Of a stretch of 64,000 nt of DNA, positions 21,391 to 33,376 are shown in pieces. Source of the DNA: Labia minor (Eukaryota; Arthropoda; Insecta; Dermaptera; Spongiphoridae); assembly GCA_963082975.1 (NCBI GenBank), contig OY720345.1:55286528-55350527 (forward strand), in the 5' to 3' direction. The position numbers and the translations under genes were made by a program. Numbering within the stretch: the first letter of the stretch is position 1; every line of letters starts with the position of its first letter. The notes below the pieces were generated by a model. The model had not been told where the DNA came from. It saw only the letters and a list, made by a program, of their open reading frames with translations, and searched no databases.

Positions 21391-21492
21391 GGTTGCCTAA
21401 TTCCAGGGGTCTTTTATTGATTTACAGTAATGGACGTCTAGTTAAGTTCCATCAGTGTGTTTTGTCAGGTGGGTTGCTAAGTGTCATTTGAC
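21391..21492 (+). other. Short mixed-composition frame (33 codons)
   Basis: Open from just after a TGA to the TGA near 21490, reading CRLPNSRGLLLIYSNGRL and onward. It lies in a GC-richer patch just left of the hairpin at 21524-21654. There is no family match and no start codon. It could be part of the same unknown element as that hairpin. Confidence 0.18.
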
Positions 21493-21523
21493 GAAATATC
21501 AGAATTAGATTCAATATTTAATA

Positions 21524-21654
21524 TATCAAAGCTGGAATCCATAAGAGTGAAGAATTTATTTAAGACATTTTTTCAAAAATGTTTTCGCGCGGGTGGAATT
21601 TAGAAACAGATTGAAACTCTTGTCTTAAATAAATTCTTGACTCTCTTTGATCAG
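21524..21654. other. Long imperfect hairpin, pre-miRNA-like or small MITE
   Basis: Arms 21544-21567 and 21621-21644 pair over 24 bp with one mismatch around a 53-nt loop. Inside the loop, 'tttcaa' and 'ttgaaa' extend the pairing. Further out, 'atcaaag' (about 21525-21531) and 'ctttgat' (about 21645-21651) pair again after a 12-nt bulge. The size and shape would suit an RNA hairpin or a very small palindromic element. Confidence 0.6.
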
Positions 21655-22721
21655 AAAATAAAAAATATATATATATATATAGTCAAAAGAAGAATTATTA
21701 TATTCCTAGTTAATAAATAATGAAATAAAATAAATAATTAAGCAAATTTGTTCTTGACTTTTAAATAAAAGTATTAATACTGAACTTTTTTATTAATTAT
21801 AATTTTTGTTTTTCTTTTTTGATTCTTATTATTTTATCTGGACACGCGTTTTCTTATATTTTGAAGGAAATTAACATTGAATCTCAGATAATAAATATAC
21901 ATACATACGAATATTAAATGAAATATGAAATTCAAATAAATATAAGTTAAAGACCAAAATGTCTTAGATCTTACCCTTTCTCTCTCTATTATCATGTCTT
22001 TGAAAGATAAACCCAAATTTATTAGACGAATTATAAATTAAATCAATATATACACACATATATATATATATTAAATATGTATGATTTTAAACAAGAAAAA
22101 TAGTAACTAATTTAAGTCACGAAACAAATATTTGAATAACTTCAAAAAATTATTTTATTTTATTGAAAAATAGTTTACAGTACTGTGTACAGAGTACACA
22201 GAGTACACAATATGGCACAAACTTCTGACGATGGCATAACTGTCGAATTGATCATTAATTTTAATAAAAAAAATTATCTTGAAACATAAAACCGTGTGTT
22301 CTTAATAAATTTTATTTTTAATTTTCATTTCCATTTATGGATTGAAAAATATTATAAAAGAAAAGATTTCAGGTTAAATTTACAAATGAAAATAGATTAT
22401 TATAATTATATGATTGCCCTATATAACAACGGTGGCTCTTTTTGAGTTTAGCTCAATTAAAAAATTTAGTTATCACTATTTAGAATTTACATATATTAAA
22501 ATGGAAAAAGGCTACGAATTCACACATATTTATTTACATATAATTATTTAAAGGAAATTTAAAATTTAGTTATTTCTGCAAGTTTTAAAAATTTTGTTGT
22601 AAAATGTACCCGATCTATCCCAACTCTGTCTATTTTATTACAAAAGCAACAGTAGAACTATTGCATGCGAGGTGTACTAGTTATTATTAATATAATTAAT
22701 TAATTTAATCGTGCACGTATT
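21655..22721. other. AT-rich spacer
   Basis: Simple TA tracts at about 21668-21680 and 22050-22072. A 'gtacagagtacacagagtacaca' direct repeat lies at about 22186-22209. No gene. Confidence 0.5.
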
Positions 22722-22729
22722 CGTAATTT

Positions 22730-22834
22730 TTGCTCCCCCCCCAAAAAAAATAAAAATTTTTTCCGATTTGGCTCTTAAACATTTTCGATTTTTCAATATG
22801 ACTCTAAGTATCACCAAGTGTGGCCACCCATGCT
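22730..22834. mobile_element. hAT-type MITE fragment
   Basis: Carries the shared MITE core (gctcttaaacattttcgatttttcaatatgactctaa in pieces) and ends 'caccaagtgtggccacccatgc', like the right part of the 19359 element. The left end is replaced by C8 and an A-rich run. No target duplication is seen. Confidence 0.55.
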
Positions 22835-22940
22835 ACATAAATATAACATCCAAATAATATAACTATTTATATATTATACTTTAGTATAATTAACTAAATA
22901 TATATATATAACTGAGTTTTTTTTTCTATTTTGTGAGTAA

Positions 22941-22980
<40 letters not shown>

Positions 22981-23566
22981 TATATATATATGGTATATGA
23001 AAATAAAAAAGTATAATTATTTAGAATAAGGACGAAAGATCAAAGTTGATACTATAAAGTATAAAGTAATAAAACATATACTATTAGAATAAATTCTCGT
23101 AAATTTAACAATTTTTAATTTTATAAATTTTGATATTCACTATTTTGTTTAGTTTATTTATAAGTTTTTTTATTTATAAATTTTTGATGAATATATATTA
23201 TTTTAATACTTTGAAAAAATGTCGTGTCAGAATATACTAAATTTTTTTTCGCTTTATTATTTATAAAATTAAAAAAAAAGTAAAAATAATAATTTTTTAT
23301 AACTATATATCGTGTTTAAAATAATATATATATATCATTATATATATATATCATTATATTATATTTTAGAATTTCTTCCAAATTGATCTTCAAATATACA
23401 TACTAATTTATTCTAATTATAGTAAATAATTTTAATCAATAATTAATAAAATCATTAAGATAGATGACCAGAAAATAAATTGAAATATAAAATAGCTAAT
23501 TATATTTTCCAGAACACAATTTTACACTCAGTAAACAGTCAAATATGGAATGAGGAATTAAAAATA
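22835..23566. other. AT-rich spacer with TA microsatellites
   Basis: (TA)n at 22942-22977 and shorter TA runs near 23323-23360. Nothing else. Confidence 0.55.
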
Positions 23567-23651
23567 TGAGGGCAATTCACAAAGTAGGTTACGTTTTGGA
23601 ATTATGACAAAACTAGTAGAGGAAAGTTCGGTTATGGTGAAACGACGGTGA

Positions 23652-23840
23652 ATAAAAAATGAACAGGTGGAAAATATCAATGAAAAAATTAGAGAAAACC
23701 GTCGTTTCACCATAACTGAACTTTGCTTCAGTTTTCCGAAAGTTTCACTCACTTTATTGTACGAAATTGTTTCTCAAAAGTTAGGCTACCATAAGTTTTG
23801 TGCCAGGTGGGTACCACACTCAGGTGGCGGATTTCTATGA
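23652..23840 (+). pseudogene. Mariner transposase N-terminal/HTH remnant
   Basis: Open from 23652 to TGA 23838-23840. It reads EQVENINEKIRENRRFTITEL, then SFPKVSLTLLYEIVSQKLGYHK and FCARWVP. This is the second helix-turn-helix region and the WVP(H/K) linker that precedes the catalytic domain in mariner transposases. The catalytic D-D-D core is deleted right after WVP. It is continuous with no stops inside, so the deletion is younger than the decay seen in other copies. Confidence 0.85.
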
Positions 23841-23922
23841 GGAAGGAATTTCGAAGTTCGTTCATCGCTACGATAAAAGTCTCAACTTTTTTGGCGATTA
23901 TGTAGAAAAAATAGTATTTTAG
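23827..23922 (+). pseudogene. Mariner transposase C-terminal remnant
   Basis: Overlaps the N-terminal piece in another frame. It reads ADFYEEGISKFVHRYDKSLN, then FFGDYVEK, to TAG 23920-23922. The pattern ADFxxEGIxKLxxRYDKCLxxxGxYVEK is the standard C-terminus of mariner transposases. No catalytic residues are present. With the piece before it, this defines a single internal deletion. Confidence 0.85.
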
Positions 23923-24013
23923 TTGCTCTTTCAAATGTATATAACAAAAAACATTTTCCTGTACTAGTTTTGTCTTAATTCCAAAACGTTACCTACTTTG
24001 TGAATTGCCCTCA

Positions 24014-25163
24014 TATTTACAATTGAAAAATTATAAAAAAACTATAACAAAATTTTTTAATTTGTATATTATTATTATTATAAAAATGTATTATAGTGAT
24101 TTTATGATATCTACTAGATAAATATTGAATAAAAAATAAAACATTTATGTTTACTTTGTGAAAATATATGTTATACTTGACCCAGGGAGAGACATTTATC
24201 CAGATTTGGGCTTCGGGTATTCAAGTGCATCTATCTATCATATTAGATGATGGACCAATAAATTATAAAGGATCCGTTTTCTATTTATATATCTATATGA
24301 TTAGTAAAGACCAGCTTATATAATTTTTGGTTCAATCTTTTGAAAAAATATTTCTAAATAAAAATATAATAAACAAATAAATAAATTCGAATATTATTTT
24401 TTAAATACTATAATTTAAAATAAACTGGTTTCTTAATTCCATTATAATATTTTTTGTATTTAATTTTAAAACAATCTATATTTTTTTTGTGGGTGTAGTA
24501 GGAAAAGAAAGATAAATCTTCCATTCCCACCCCTCTCTCTCTCTCTTTTTATAAACCAACGAATTTTCAGAAAGAATCAGAAATGCGAGTTTTCTGAGTA
24601 TGTTGAATATTTTTATTGAATTTTAAACTTTTTTTTTTCAAAATTCACTTCGTTTTTATTATAGCGGCAGATCAGACAACACTTTGGATACGTGACTTTT
24701 TTCACCAAAAATTCAATAAAATTGATGGATCAAACTCTGAATTCGTTAAATTTAGCATTCTGTGATATGTTTTTGTTATCAAATTGTAAAAATGTTGATT
24801 TGAGTGGAATGTAGAGGAGATTGTAAAAAAAAAAGATGACGAAGTTACTGAGGAATTAGAATTAATGGAAAAGTGACATAACTGTATTTTATTAGAAAAG
24901 TGGGGGGGGGGGTGCTTTGAAAGGAATAATGTTGAATTACTCAACTAATTGGAAAATAAAATTTTTATTTAACTTTTTTGACTTAATTCGAATTATATAA
25001 GCAACACTTTTAATTAAATTAATAATTATATAGAAAAACCATTATTCATTTACTTCTTTCTTCTCTCTCAATAATTTATAACTAAATTGTTAATATTTCA
25101 TTTCGTTATATAAATTAACAAAATTAAAAAATTAAAAATATATATATTAAAAATACTGTTTTT
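24014..25163. other. AT-rich spacer
   Basis: Contains a run of 11 G at 24902-24912 and CTCT repeats near 24530-24547. The 24702-24944 minus-strand frame is low complexity. No gene is supported. Confidence 0.5.
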
Positions 25164-25247
25164 ACTATCTCGCCAGAGATAGTATTGCGATCACGAAAAT
25201 TTTCGATGTTGAGATTTTGATGTTTTTATAAGTTTTGAAGGTTCCAA
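25164..25247 (+). mobile_element. R2 element, 84-bp left-end fragment
   Basis: Begins with the perfect hairpin ACTATCTCGCCAGAGATAGT and matches the first ~84 bp of R2, then stops abruptly at 'gaaggttcc'. Confidence 0.85.
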
Positions 25248-25335
25248 AATACAATACAAAATATAAATGAAATAAAATTGATAATATTTATTTTAATAAT
25301 ATTTTGTAATCAAATCACGAAATATATATTATGTT
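25248..25335. repeat. R3-related fragment
   Basis: Contains 'attttaataatattttgtaatcaaatcacgaaatat', the same module that is tandemly amplified at 139-230 and present near 50030. It abuts the truncated R2 fragment directly. Confidence 0.55.
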
Positions 25336-26547
25336 ATATCCGCAGGCCATACTTTTCTGTCTTTCAGTACATTAATACGTAGGTTTAATGGCTGTGTTTT
25401 TTATGACTATTAATTTATGTTCTTTTAAATTATTTGTAATTGTTTCATATATTTTGTCATTTATTTATTTTAAAAAATAATCTTAATCTTAAATATTCAT
25501 AGTTCATAAGGAATAGTTTTTTTAAAGAACTGAGTATTATAAAATGTTTTATTAAAACAATATTCTCAGATCATAATGAATTTTAAAGTACCATTATAAC
25601 CATAGATATGGTTTTATATATCAAGTCAAATGTATTCTCATTAAAATTTACATTTATATAATATTTTATAATAATAAAATATTAATTTCAGATTCAATAT
25701 TTGAATTCTATAATAATTTAATTTTATCTATCTTTAAAAATTACTTTTTTTTGTCAATATAAATAAATAAATCCTAATTAATATTAACTGTCGTATTTCT
25801 CATTCTACAAAAAAAAGTTTCAAATTACAAAAAATCCATTATGTAAATTAGCTATTTAATTAGTAAAATATTTAAGAACTATATATGTATATAATTCTAT
25901 TGAATAGACTAGTAAAAAGTTTAATCTCAAGTTTAAAGAGGGTGGTGGGTGAAGTAAGAGCATTTAACTAAAATGCTCGCGATATTATTAAAGGGCTTTA
26001 AAGTTATAACTGAAATCCAGCCGCTCCGACTTCCTATACCCCTTCACCCCTACCCTTACCATCCAAAAGAGTGCAAGAGAGAAACTTAAGTTTGTTTCTA
26101 TATATACCTACTTAGAGATATATAGAAGAACATTGAACAGATTTTGTACAGTGAATAGAAGGAAAAGAGGAGTGAGAGAGGGGGTATTGAGCTCCCTGGA
26201 AAGGGGAAGTATAAAACTAGACGTATCCTTTAAGTTCCTTTAACAAAGTAATAGTAAGACGGTTCAAATTCTCAGTTTATTATTTCCTATACTCAAATAT
26301 ATTTTATTATTAAATATTATATATCCAGATATGACAATTAATCTTTGTTTTCAATTGCTGATTAGAAACTTGTTGCATATCTTTAGAATTTTATTCGATA
26401 GTAGATGAATTTCTTTAAAAAATCATTTAAATTAAAAATCTTTAAAATCACTGTGAAATTATACCGAATCAAAAAAGATTTTGGCTTTAACATGAACATT
26501 CTTCCAACCGTTCACAATTTAGTTTACCTCCAATTTTATAATGTACA
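25336..26547. other. AT-rich spacer with a promoter-like patch
   Basis: About 25920-26225 is GC-richer. It includes a small hairpin (gagcattt...aaatgctc, 25959-25979), a GA-rich tract (26170-26182) and TATAAAA at 26210-26216. I cannot connect it to a gene. Confidence 0.4.
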
Positions 26548-26549
26548 AT

Positions 26550-27110
26550 GATAGGAAAAAGAAATCACCATTCTGGCGCTGTTGACGGGAAATGGCAATG
26601 CGCCTTTCTCAACCGTTGCTGCAACCTGCATAGTAATTGTGAAAGTTTGTTAACCTATCACATAAGCTCATTCTCATTTTGGCGCGCGGATATTTACGCC
26701 TATTGGGTGAAGGGGATATTTTCGAAACGTCAATTATAGTGCACACAATTTAAGCTACATTTTAGTGTACAATTTGTTTAATTTTGTTACTTCCTTTGTC
26801 ACCTCCTATTTAGTACAATGGCAGAGAAAAATGACCATTTTCGCCATATTATGTTGTATTATTTTCAAAAAGGGAAAAACGCAACCAAAAGAGCGAAAAA
26901 AATATTCAATGTTTTCGGGGAATCTGCAGTTACCGATTTCGTAATACAAAAGTAGTTTGCCAGATTCAGAAGTGGAGAATTCAACCTTAAAGATTGCGAG
27001 CGCTCCGGATACCTGTAAAGTAGGCAACCAAATTAACTGAAACCGAACGAACTTATGTGACAGCCCAATATATGAATATGTTCCCAAAGAACTTGTTTTA
27101 CTCACTAAGC
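26550..27110 (+). pseudogene. Mariner element 5' half with decayed transposase
   Basis: An ATG at 26818 opens MAEKNDHFRHIMLYYFQKGK and continues with AKKIFNVFGESAVTDFVIQK, then TAG (26953-26955) exactly where families have the Trp of QKWF. It continues in frame with FARFRSGEFNLKDCERSGYL before another stop. This is the first helix-turn-helix region of an irritans-type mariner transposase. About 260 bp upstream is GC-richer and is likely the element's 5' untranslated region (inference). The catalytic domain and 3' end are missing. Confidence 0.85.
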
Positions 27111-27420
27111 AATTATGTTATGTTCCTCTGATTATTCTATTTTTAATTAGAGAGATCGAAAATAGTTTAACCATACTATATATGTAAACCTTTTAATATA
27201 TATGAGATATTTCGTTGATAAAAATTTTAAATTCAAATATATATTTTTTTTTTATTATTTAAAATGTATTTTATATATTGTACATATTCAGTAGAATAAA
27301 ATATTTTTAAATTTTCATTTGAAGAAAAAAAAGCATTTATTTTGTATTCTGTTAATTAAAATATTCAATGAATTTAATGAATATTTTAATCTCTATGGAT
27401 GAATTATTGAATGCAGGGGA
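27111..27420. other. AT-rich spacer
   Basis: No recognisable content. Confidence 0.5.
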
Positions 27421-27426
27421 TGCAAA

Positions 27427-27600
27427 TTGAGATATCTACGTGTTTTCAGGTCGCAGAATACGAATATCACATTAAATAGTTGATTTAAAATATTTGACAA
27501 AGGTAGAAGGGGTAAGCAAATATTATACTCATCGACCTTGATAAAATTTGATATCTGTGTGTATTTCGGGTCACAGTAATATAAGATAAGATCTTGAATT
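27427..27600. repeat. Diverged ~120-bp satellite-like repeat, two units
   Basis: 'ttgagatatctacgtgttttcaggtcgcag' near 27427 and 'ttgatatctgtgtgtatttcgggtcacag' near 27548 are diverged direct copies about 121 bp apart, each followed by an AT-rich arm. This looks like two surviving monomers of an old tandem array. Confidence 0.5.
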
Positions 27601-28592
27601 ATTCACTTGCTATAGAATTCAATTCAGGAAAATTAAATTTTACTGAAAGGGTGAATGAAAATTTATTTTTGTACTGTTAATGATAATGACAATTAATTAA
27701 CAAATATTAAATAGATTTCCAAATAATAAATATATGTATGTATTTTCTTTTACTTGAATAATTTTTAAATAATATGAAATAATTCCAAGAATATTAATTT
27801 ATCTTAATTATAATTTTATATTTAAATTCGTAATGTGCCCGCTTGTTTACTTGAGTATTTGTTATTTTGCATGAACTCACTCCGTGTTTTTTTCTCTTGA
27901 ATCAAGTTATTTTTAATGCATTATTTTATTGAAATTAAGATTAATTTTTTACCTCTATTTAAAAAAAAAATAATAATTTTAATTAAATATTATTTATTTT
28001 TTTTCTAAAAAATCATAAACAAAGATAAAATATAATTAATGTTTTTTTTTTTAATCAACTCATTTGAACTCTCCTTTATGGAAGAGAAAATTATATTAAA
28101 TCAAGATTTGTTTCTTTTTTAAGAATTATTATTTTTTTTATATTATAACTAAATCTTTTATTAAATATATTTTCTTATTTTGAATTTTTCTCACCAGTTA
28201 GGTTGCCTCTAGCTACTTTACACAATAAATTCCAGATACCTAAGTATTTACAATAGGATGTTATTAAAAGGACCTAAAATATTATTGCATTATTTCATCA
28301 TTCATGGTTGTATGTTACTAAATTATAATTTTATGCTTTGTCAGGTGAAAATGGTTGAAAGGACTTAAATATTGTTTAAACTGAAAATAGAATGGCAAGA
28401 GACCCTGAGGGATTGGAAACCAAATCATTCCACAAGGGCTACTTTCCTCTTAGATCTGTCATCTTGGAAATTTGAGAATTTGTCCAATAATTTACAAAAA
28501 CAAAATACAAGTAATTAAATTTAAAATTTAATATTAAAAATTAAACATAGAAACAGTTCAAGAAACTTTTACCCTCTAGAATGTTTGTTTTT
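27601..28592. other. AT-rich spacer
   Basis: No recognisable content. The GC-slightly-higher patch 28380-28480 has no supported frame. Confidence 0.5.
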
Positions 28593-29233
28593 ACCGACCG
28601 ACGATAGTAAGGGAGGTATTGTTTTCACACCAAATTTCACATGTGGAGATTTTTACATGTCTTCATGAATCATGCATTTTCTAAACAGAAAAAAGTATTT
28701 TTAGCATGATGTCTGTCCATCCGTCCGTCTGTCCGTCCGTATAGATGTATACAGCCTGAACGGCTCAACCGATTTTGATGAAATTTGGTATATTTACTTA
28801 ATGCATCAGTGGGATGAATTGATCAACTTTTGGTGCAATTCCGGAAAGTGGAAGTGGTAGTATTAGCGATCGACGATAGGAAGGGAAGGGTTATTTTCAC
28901 ACCAAATTTCACATGAGGAGATTTTTTTTATATATCACCACGAATCATGCACTTTGTATTGGTTTTATCCTCGAGAAAAATCATATTTATTAGTTTTTTC
29001 TTGATTTAAAATTATATGACGTCATCCAGCCATTCATGACGTCACAGCCTGGTCTTGCATATATATTATAAATAAAATAAAATTAAAAATGTTTATATTT
29101 ATTATTTATGTATCCATATCTGTTTTTTATTACATTAATAGATATATTAAAATTATTTGAAATTGTTTCTGTAGCTGGAAATTCATTTATTTCAAACCGT
29201 CGGTCGGTTCGGACCTGGCCACAGGTCAACTTA
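28593..29233 (+). mobile_element. R1 element (HINE-like), copy c
   Basis: Full length: ACCGACCGACGATAG start, short GTCC microsatellite (about 28711-28740), paired TGACGTCA, CGTCGGTCGGT and the terminal hairpin before 29233. Closely similar to copies b and k. Confidence 0.92.
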
Positions 29234-29719
29234 TTTTTTCTTATCTTTGACTATTAATAGAATTTTCTAAAAGAAAAAAAATAGTTTATTTTAAGTTTTA
29301 AGTAGTTAAATTAATGAATTCAATTGCTTTAAAATATTTGACATGTAATTTATTTTATTTTAACAGATTCTCTAAAAGAAGCTTTTTAGTTAAAATCATT
29401 TCTTTTTACTTTTAGAAGCAAAAAAAAAGAAAAAAAAACTTTTCGGTCTAAAAGACAGAATATGTCTAAAGTTTTAAGAATAGAAAAGTGCTTAATCTTG
29501 AGTCGTTATTTATTCAAGGTATAGTGAGCCGATCAGGTAGTAAATATTACACCCCTCTCCAAGGAAGTCTTTTGAAAGGATTCAGTTATTCAATTCAGGT
29601 AGCCATGTTGGATTCAAACTTCCAAAGATTCAGGATGCTTCTATTTCACAAATGCATCTAATGATATAATTAATCTTTAAACCAATTTTCAACTCTATGA
29701 ACAATTTATTTTTATTTTT
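29234..29719. other. Spacer between two R1 copies
   Basis: AT-rich. A patch at 29505-29650 is GC-richer and unidentified. Confidence 0.45.
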
Positions 29720-30130
29720 ACCGACCGACGATAGGAGATATAGTTTTCACACCAAATTTCACATCTTTACATATCTCAACGAATCATGCATTTTGTTAAC
29801 AGAAAAAAGTATTTTTAGCATGATGTCTGTCCGTCCGTCTGTCCAAAGTCTAAATAGTGAATAGCTTGAACGGCTTAAGGGATTTTGATAAAATTTGGTA
29901 TATTTACATAATGCTTCAGTAGCATGAATTCATCAACTTTTGGTGTATATCCGGAAACCGGAAGTGGTAGTTTACAAAGTATTAATTTTATATTCATTGA
30001 CGGAATTCACTTAAGATATAGTAGTAATAATTGAGTAATTAAACTAAAAATAAAAACCAAAATAATATAATTTAGTAATTTTAATTCAAGTTATAATTTT
30101 TTTTTTTTGATACTTTATATAAATATATAA
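29720..30130 (+). mobile_element. R1b element, copy d, 3'-truncated
   Basis: Starts as R1 (ACCGACCGACGATAG). After about 29970 it switches to a different interior shared with copy i at 45546 ('tattcattgacggaattcacttaa...', 'actaaaaataaaaaccaa'). It has no right subterminal repeat or hairpin, so it is truncated. It defines a second R1 subfamily with a shorter body. Confidence 0.8.
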
Positions 30131-30164
30131 TTAAAAGTTAAAAAAAGTAAATAACTTTTGGATA

Positions 30165-30228
30165 GGGGCATACTTTTTAATCTTGGCCCCGGCTCAAGTT
30201 TTCCTTGATGCGACCCTGCTGATTTGAC
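30165..30228 (-). mobile_element. hAT-like terminal scrap
   Basis: Read in reverse it starts CAGGGTCGCATCAAGGAAAA and runs to 'gccccta', resembling a hAT MITE terminus. There is no partner end. Confidence 0.35.
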
Positions 30229-31549
30229 TTGAAAGAAAAAATATTATATTCAAAAATAATTTATGTCATAAAAATTTTACATCAATTTTCCTGGGGATTT
30301 ATTTTTATGTTATATTTTATTATTTTTTTTTTATAGTACATTGACCCAGGTTTTCGGCACAGTATTGATTGGCGATATATTTTTTTTATTAATCGCCCAA
30401 ACGAAATGCAAAAGTCGCTCAATGTTTAGTCATTAGTTTAGATATTTTTTATTGAATTTTTTTTTTGTTTTTTTCAATTATCAATAACAACAAATTATTA
30501 ATTTAAACGCTTCACTTGAATCTATCTATCTTGCTTGCTTCAAATTAAACACATCTGGTGCTTTTTGAAAGAAAAAAAGAAAAAAATATATAAACTACAT
30601 TCAATAATTCAAAGAGAAGATTAATATTTAAATTCATTTGTTATAAAATTTATTTTTTTCAAAAAATATTTAAGTAATATTTTTTTTTCAAAGTAATTAT
30701 TTCGATAAATAAAGTAAAATATAAAACTTAATAAGAATATAATTTAATTTAAAAACTAGATGAAGAAGTTTCATTCAAAAGAAGTTAGTTGAGAAAAAAA
30801 AGTTTTCTGGTGTTACTACAGAAATGCGCTTAAAGCAATTATTCTCATTACATTTAATATTTTTAAGTTAAATTTTAGTTCACATATTAAAGTATTTTAA
30901 AAATATATTAATCATTTATTATTATTTCACTTAAATTAATTTAGTCTTTACCACAAACTGTCAATTACTATTCTTAAAAGCCATTTTGTTTTTTCAATTT
31001 TCGATTGGTAGGCTGTCGTTTCGTTGAAGGATATGGTACTTTCATTTTCGTTATTAGAGTGATTAAACAAAGTTAAATTTAATTTACAATTAAAAAAAAT
31101 AAAATTTTAAGATTTTTAATGATTCACCTGCTGAGAGATATAATAATATAGAATTATAGAGCTTCCATTTTTTTATTAAAAATTTACGATTTATTTATTC
31201 AATAAGTATATACAAAAAATATACATTTAAATTGTACATATACTAAAGATAGTCATCAAAATTTTATATATGTATATTTTTGATAATAAAGATGATTAGT
31301 ATTAATAATAAAACTGCATGAAATGATTCAACAAGTGTCAACGATTGGATTGTTTTTTTTTTAACTTTTAAGGAATTTTTAATCTTGTTTAAAAAAAAAA
31401 AACTTTTTTACCTTTATTTTTTTATGTGTATATTTTTATAAACAAGTATATATTTATTTTATTTTCTAAGCTACTTACTAAAGGGATATTCTTTGAAATA
31501 TGTTTTTTTTTATTCCAAATCTTTGTTAATTTTAGTTATTTTTCATCTA
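30229..31549. other. AT-rich spacer
   Basis: Nothing recognisable. Long A/T homopolymers. Confidence 0.5.
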
Positions 31550-31904
31550 TTGATTCTCAACCTGGGCGATGGACACCTTTAAATGGGCGATTATTTGACT
31601 ATACGCTTTTGGGGGGCGATAGTTATTTTTGGGGAGCGAAATCATTTTCAACAAAAAAGGTAAGATGATTTTGCGATCAGGCATTTAAACATTTCCGCTT
31701 TTTTTCAATATGGTTCTATAAAAAAAAAGGTAAGATAATTTTGCGATCAGGTTCTGAAACTCGATTTTCAATATGGCTCTAATTATCACCTACCTTATAT
31801 TAGGGATTATCATGCAATTTTTATCTGTTAAAATTTATAGGGGGGCGAATTATGAAGCCGGCCTTACGAAGTGGGCGTTTGGTCCAAAAAGTTTGAGAAA
31901 CGCT
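31550..31904. mobile_element. hAT-type MITE with internal duplication
   Basis: The left end is TGATTCTCAACCTGGGCG. The right end read in reverse is AGCGTTTCTCAAACTTTTTG, a common hAT terminus. Inside, a ~66-bp module (aaaaaggtaagat...gcgatcagg...caatatggttct) is tandemly duplicated with divergence (about 31656-31785). No clear target duplication remains. Confidence 0.7.
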
Positions 31905-33268
31905 AATCAAGGTTAAAGATTATTAAATATTTATTATTATACATACATTTGAAAAAAAAATTCACATTAAAAAAATTAAAATTGTAAAATAATAGTCTCA
32001 ATCAAAAGTTTATTTGAACCGAGGTATTAAATTTGGTGTAGTATTAGGACAAGGGGTGGATATATTAAAATTCGTAGTGGTTAAATAACCTTAATTTAAC
32101 ATAATTTCAATGTAAATTAGTTGACCTAATTAGTTTCTATTCTAATTTCACGCAATGGATTCGTAAAAATTTAGAAAAATAGCTGCCGAATCGTCGAATT
32201 AATAAAAAATTAATTGATTTCTACATGTCACACTCTATTACTAATCATTAGGTTTAATATATTTAAAAAATAAATAAATATCTCTTTATTTCAGAAAATT
32301 TTTTTTTTCTAAATAAAATAAGTATAGATTTATCCTTCAATAACTTTTTAATTAATATTTTTATAATAAGGAAACTACTTATCTTGGCATTGTAAAAGTA
32401 TAAAAAAGAATATTGCATTTGAAAAGCCCGAAGTTAGCGACCTTTCTTATATTAATAATAATAATTGTAGACATCTTAATGATTTAAAGTCCTATACAAA
32501 ATTGGGCCTTTGGATATATCAAAATAAGAATTAAAAATAGTTATTATTCAGTTTTGTTTCTTTTAGATTCTTTTTTGTGATTTTAACAATTCCAAATCAT
32601 TTTCACTTTTCATTAATCTTAAAATAAGGTTGTATTTAATATCTACATATAACAATATATGGGAATAATTTAATATATAGTTTAAATAACAAAATATTTC
32701 TTAAATTTTAAAACAGTACACTTTTGGGATTGTTATTCATATTAATTCTTTTTTATTTGAGTTTTACTGAGGAAAAACAAACCACCGTTTCACAAATAAG
32801 TAGTAGATTACTTAATATACAGATAAGAGATATTATAATAATGATCTCTTTGGTTGAGTTTTAATTGGCTTCTCTTTCCATTGACTCTCTCCCTACAAGA
32901 GAATAGTCATTAGCAATTAAAACACCACTATGGAAAACTCGCGTGAAGATAATTGGTTACTTTTAACTTAAATAAAATTCTACAGAATAGAAAAAAACAA
33001 AGAACAGTAGGCACATTTTTAAATATTATAATATTAATATATACCATATTATATATATTGTAATATATAAGCATAAAAATGGGCTTTCACTAGGGAAATG
33101 TCATAAATAAGCATTTCAACAAATATTGGTATCATCAGATTCGTCTATTTAGTACCATATAATTGAAATAGGATCGCTTGATGACTTAGAACATTGTGCC
33201 AAGTTTTCGTCCTTTTCAATTGCCAATAAATTACACGACAAATGTTTATTAAATAAGTGGTGGATTGA
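31905..33268. other. AT-rich spacer
   Basis: A broken inverted repeat (gttttaattg near 32859 against caattaaaac near 32916) encloses a GC-richer 45 bp. Otherwise nothing. Confidence 0.45.
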
Positions 33269-33376
33269 CAAAAAAACAACTATGAAGTGGAGGGGCTAAC
33301 TTTGTGGATAAGGGTAGAGAAGAGCTACCCTGAGAGGGAGATCTTTAGTATGAGTGGTCAGAGAAACATCATTTAA
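33269..33376 (+). other. Short mixed-composition frame (35 codons)
   Basis: Open from after TGA 33266-33268 to TAA 33374-33376, reading NNYEVEGLTLWIRVEKSYPE and onward. Its composition is protein-like inside a GC-richer island that continues to about 33530. There is no start codon or clear splice site, and the function is unknown. Confidence 0.18.

Larger units (their letters stand above)
23567..24013. mobile_element. Internally deleted mariner element, 447 bp
   Basis: The terminal inverted repeats begin TGAGGGCAATTCACAAAGTAGG and extend about 37 bp with small differences. TA flanks both sides. Between them are the two ends of a mariner transposase gene (23652-23840 and 23827-23922). A second inverted pair inside (gttcggttatggtgaaacgac near 23627 against its complement near 23701) shows extra rearrangement. 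Confidence 0.92.

Noticed and set aside
23558-23934. Minus-strand frames across the 23567 element
   Set aside because: Shadows of the mariner fragments on the plus strand.
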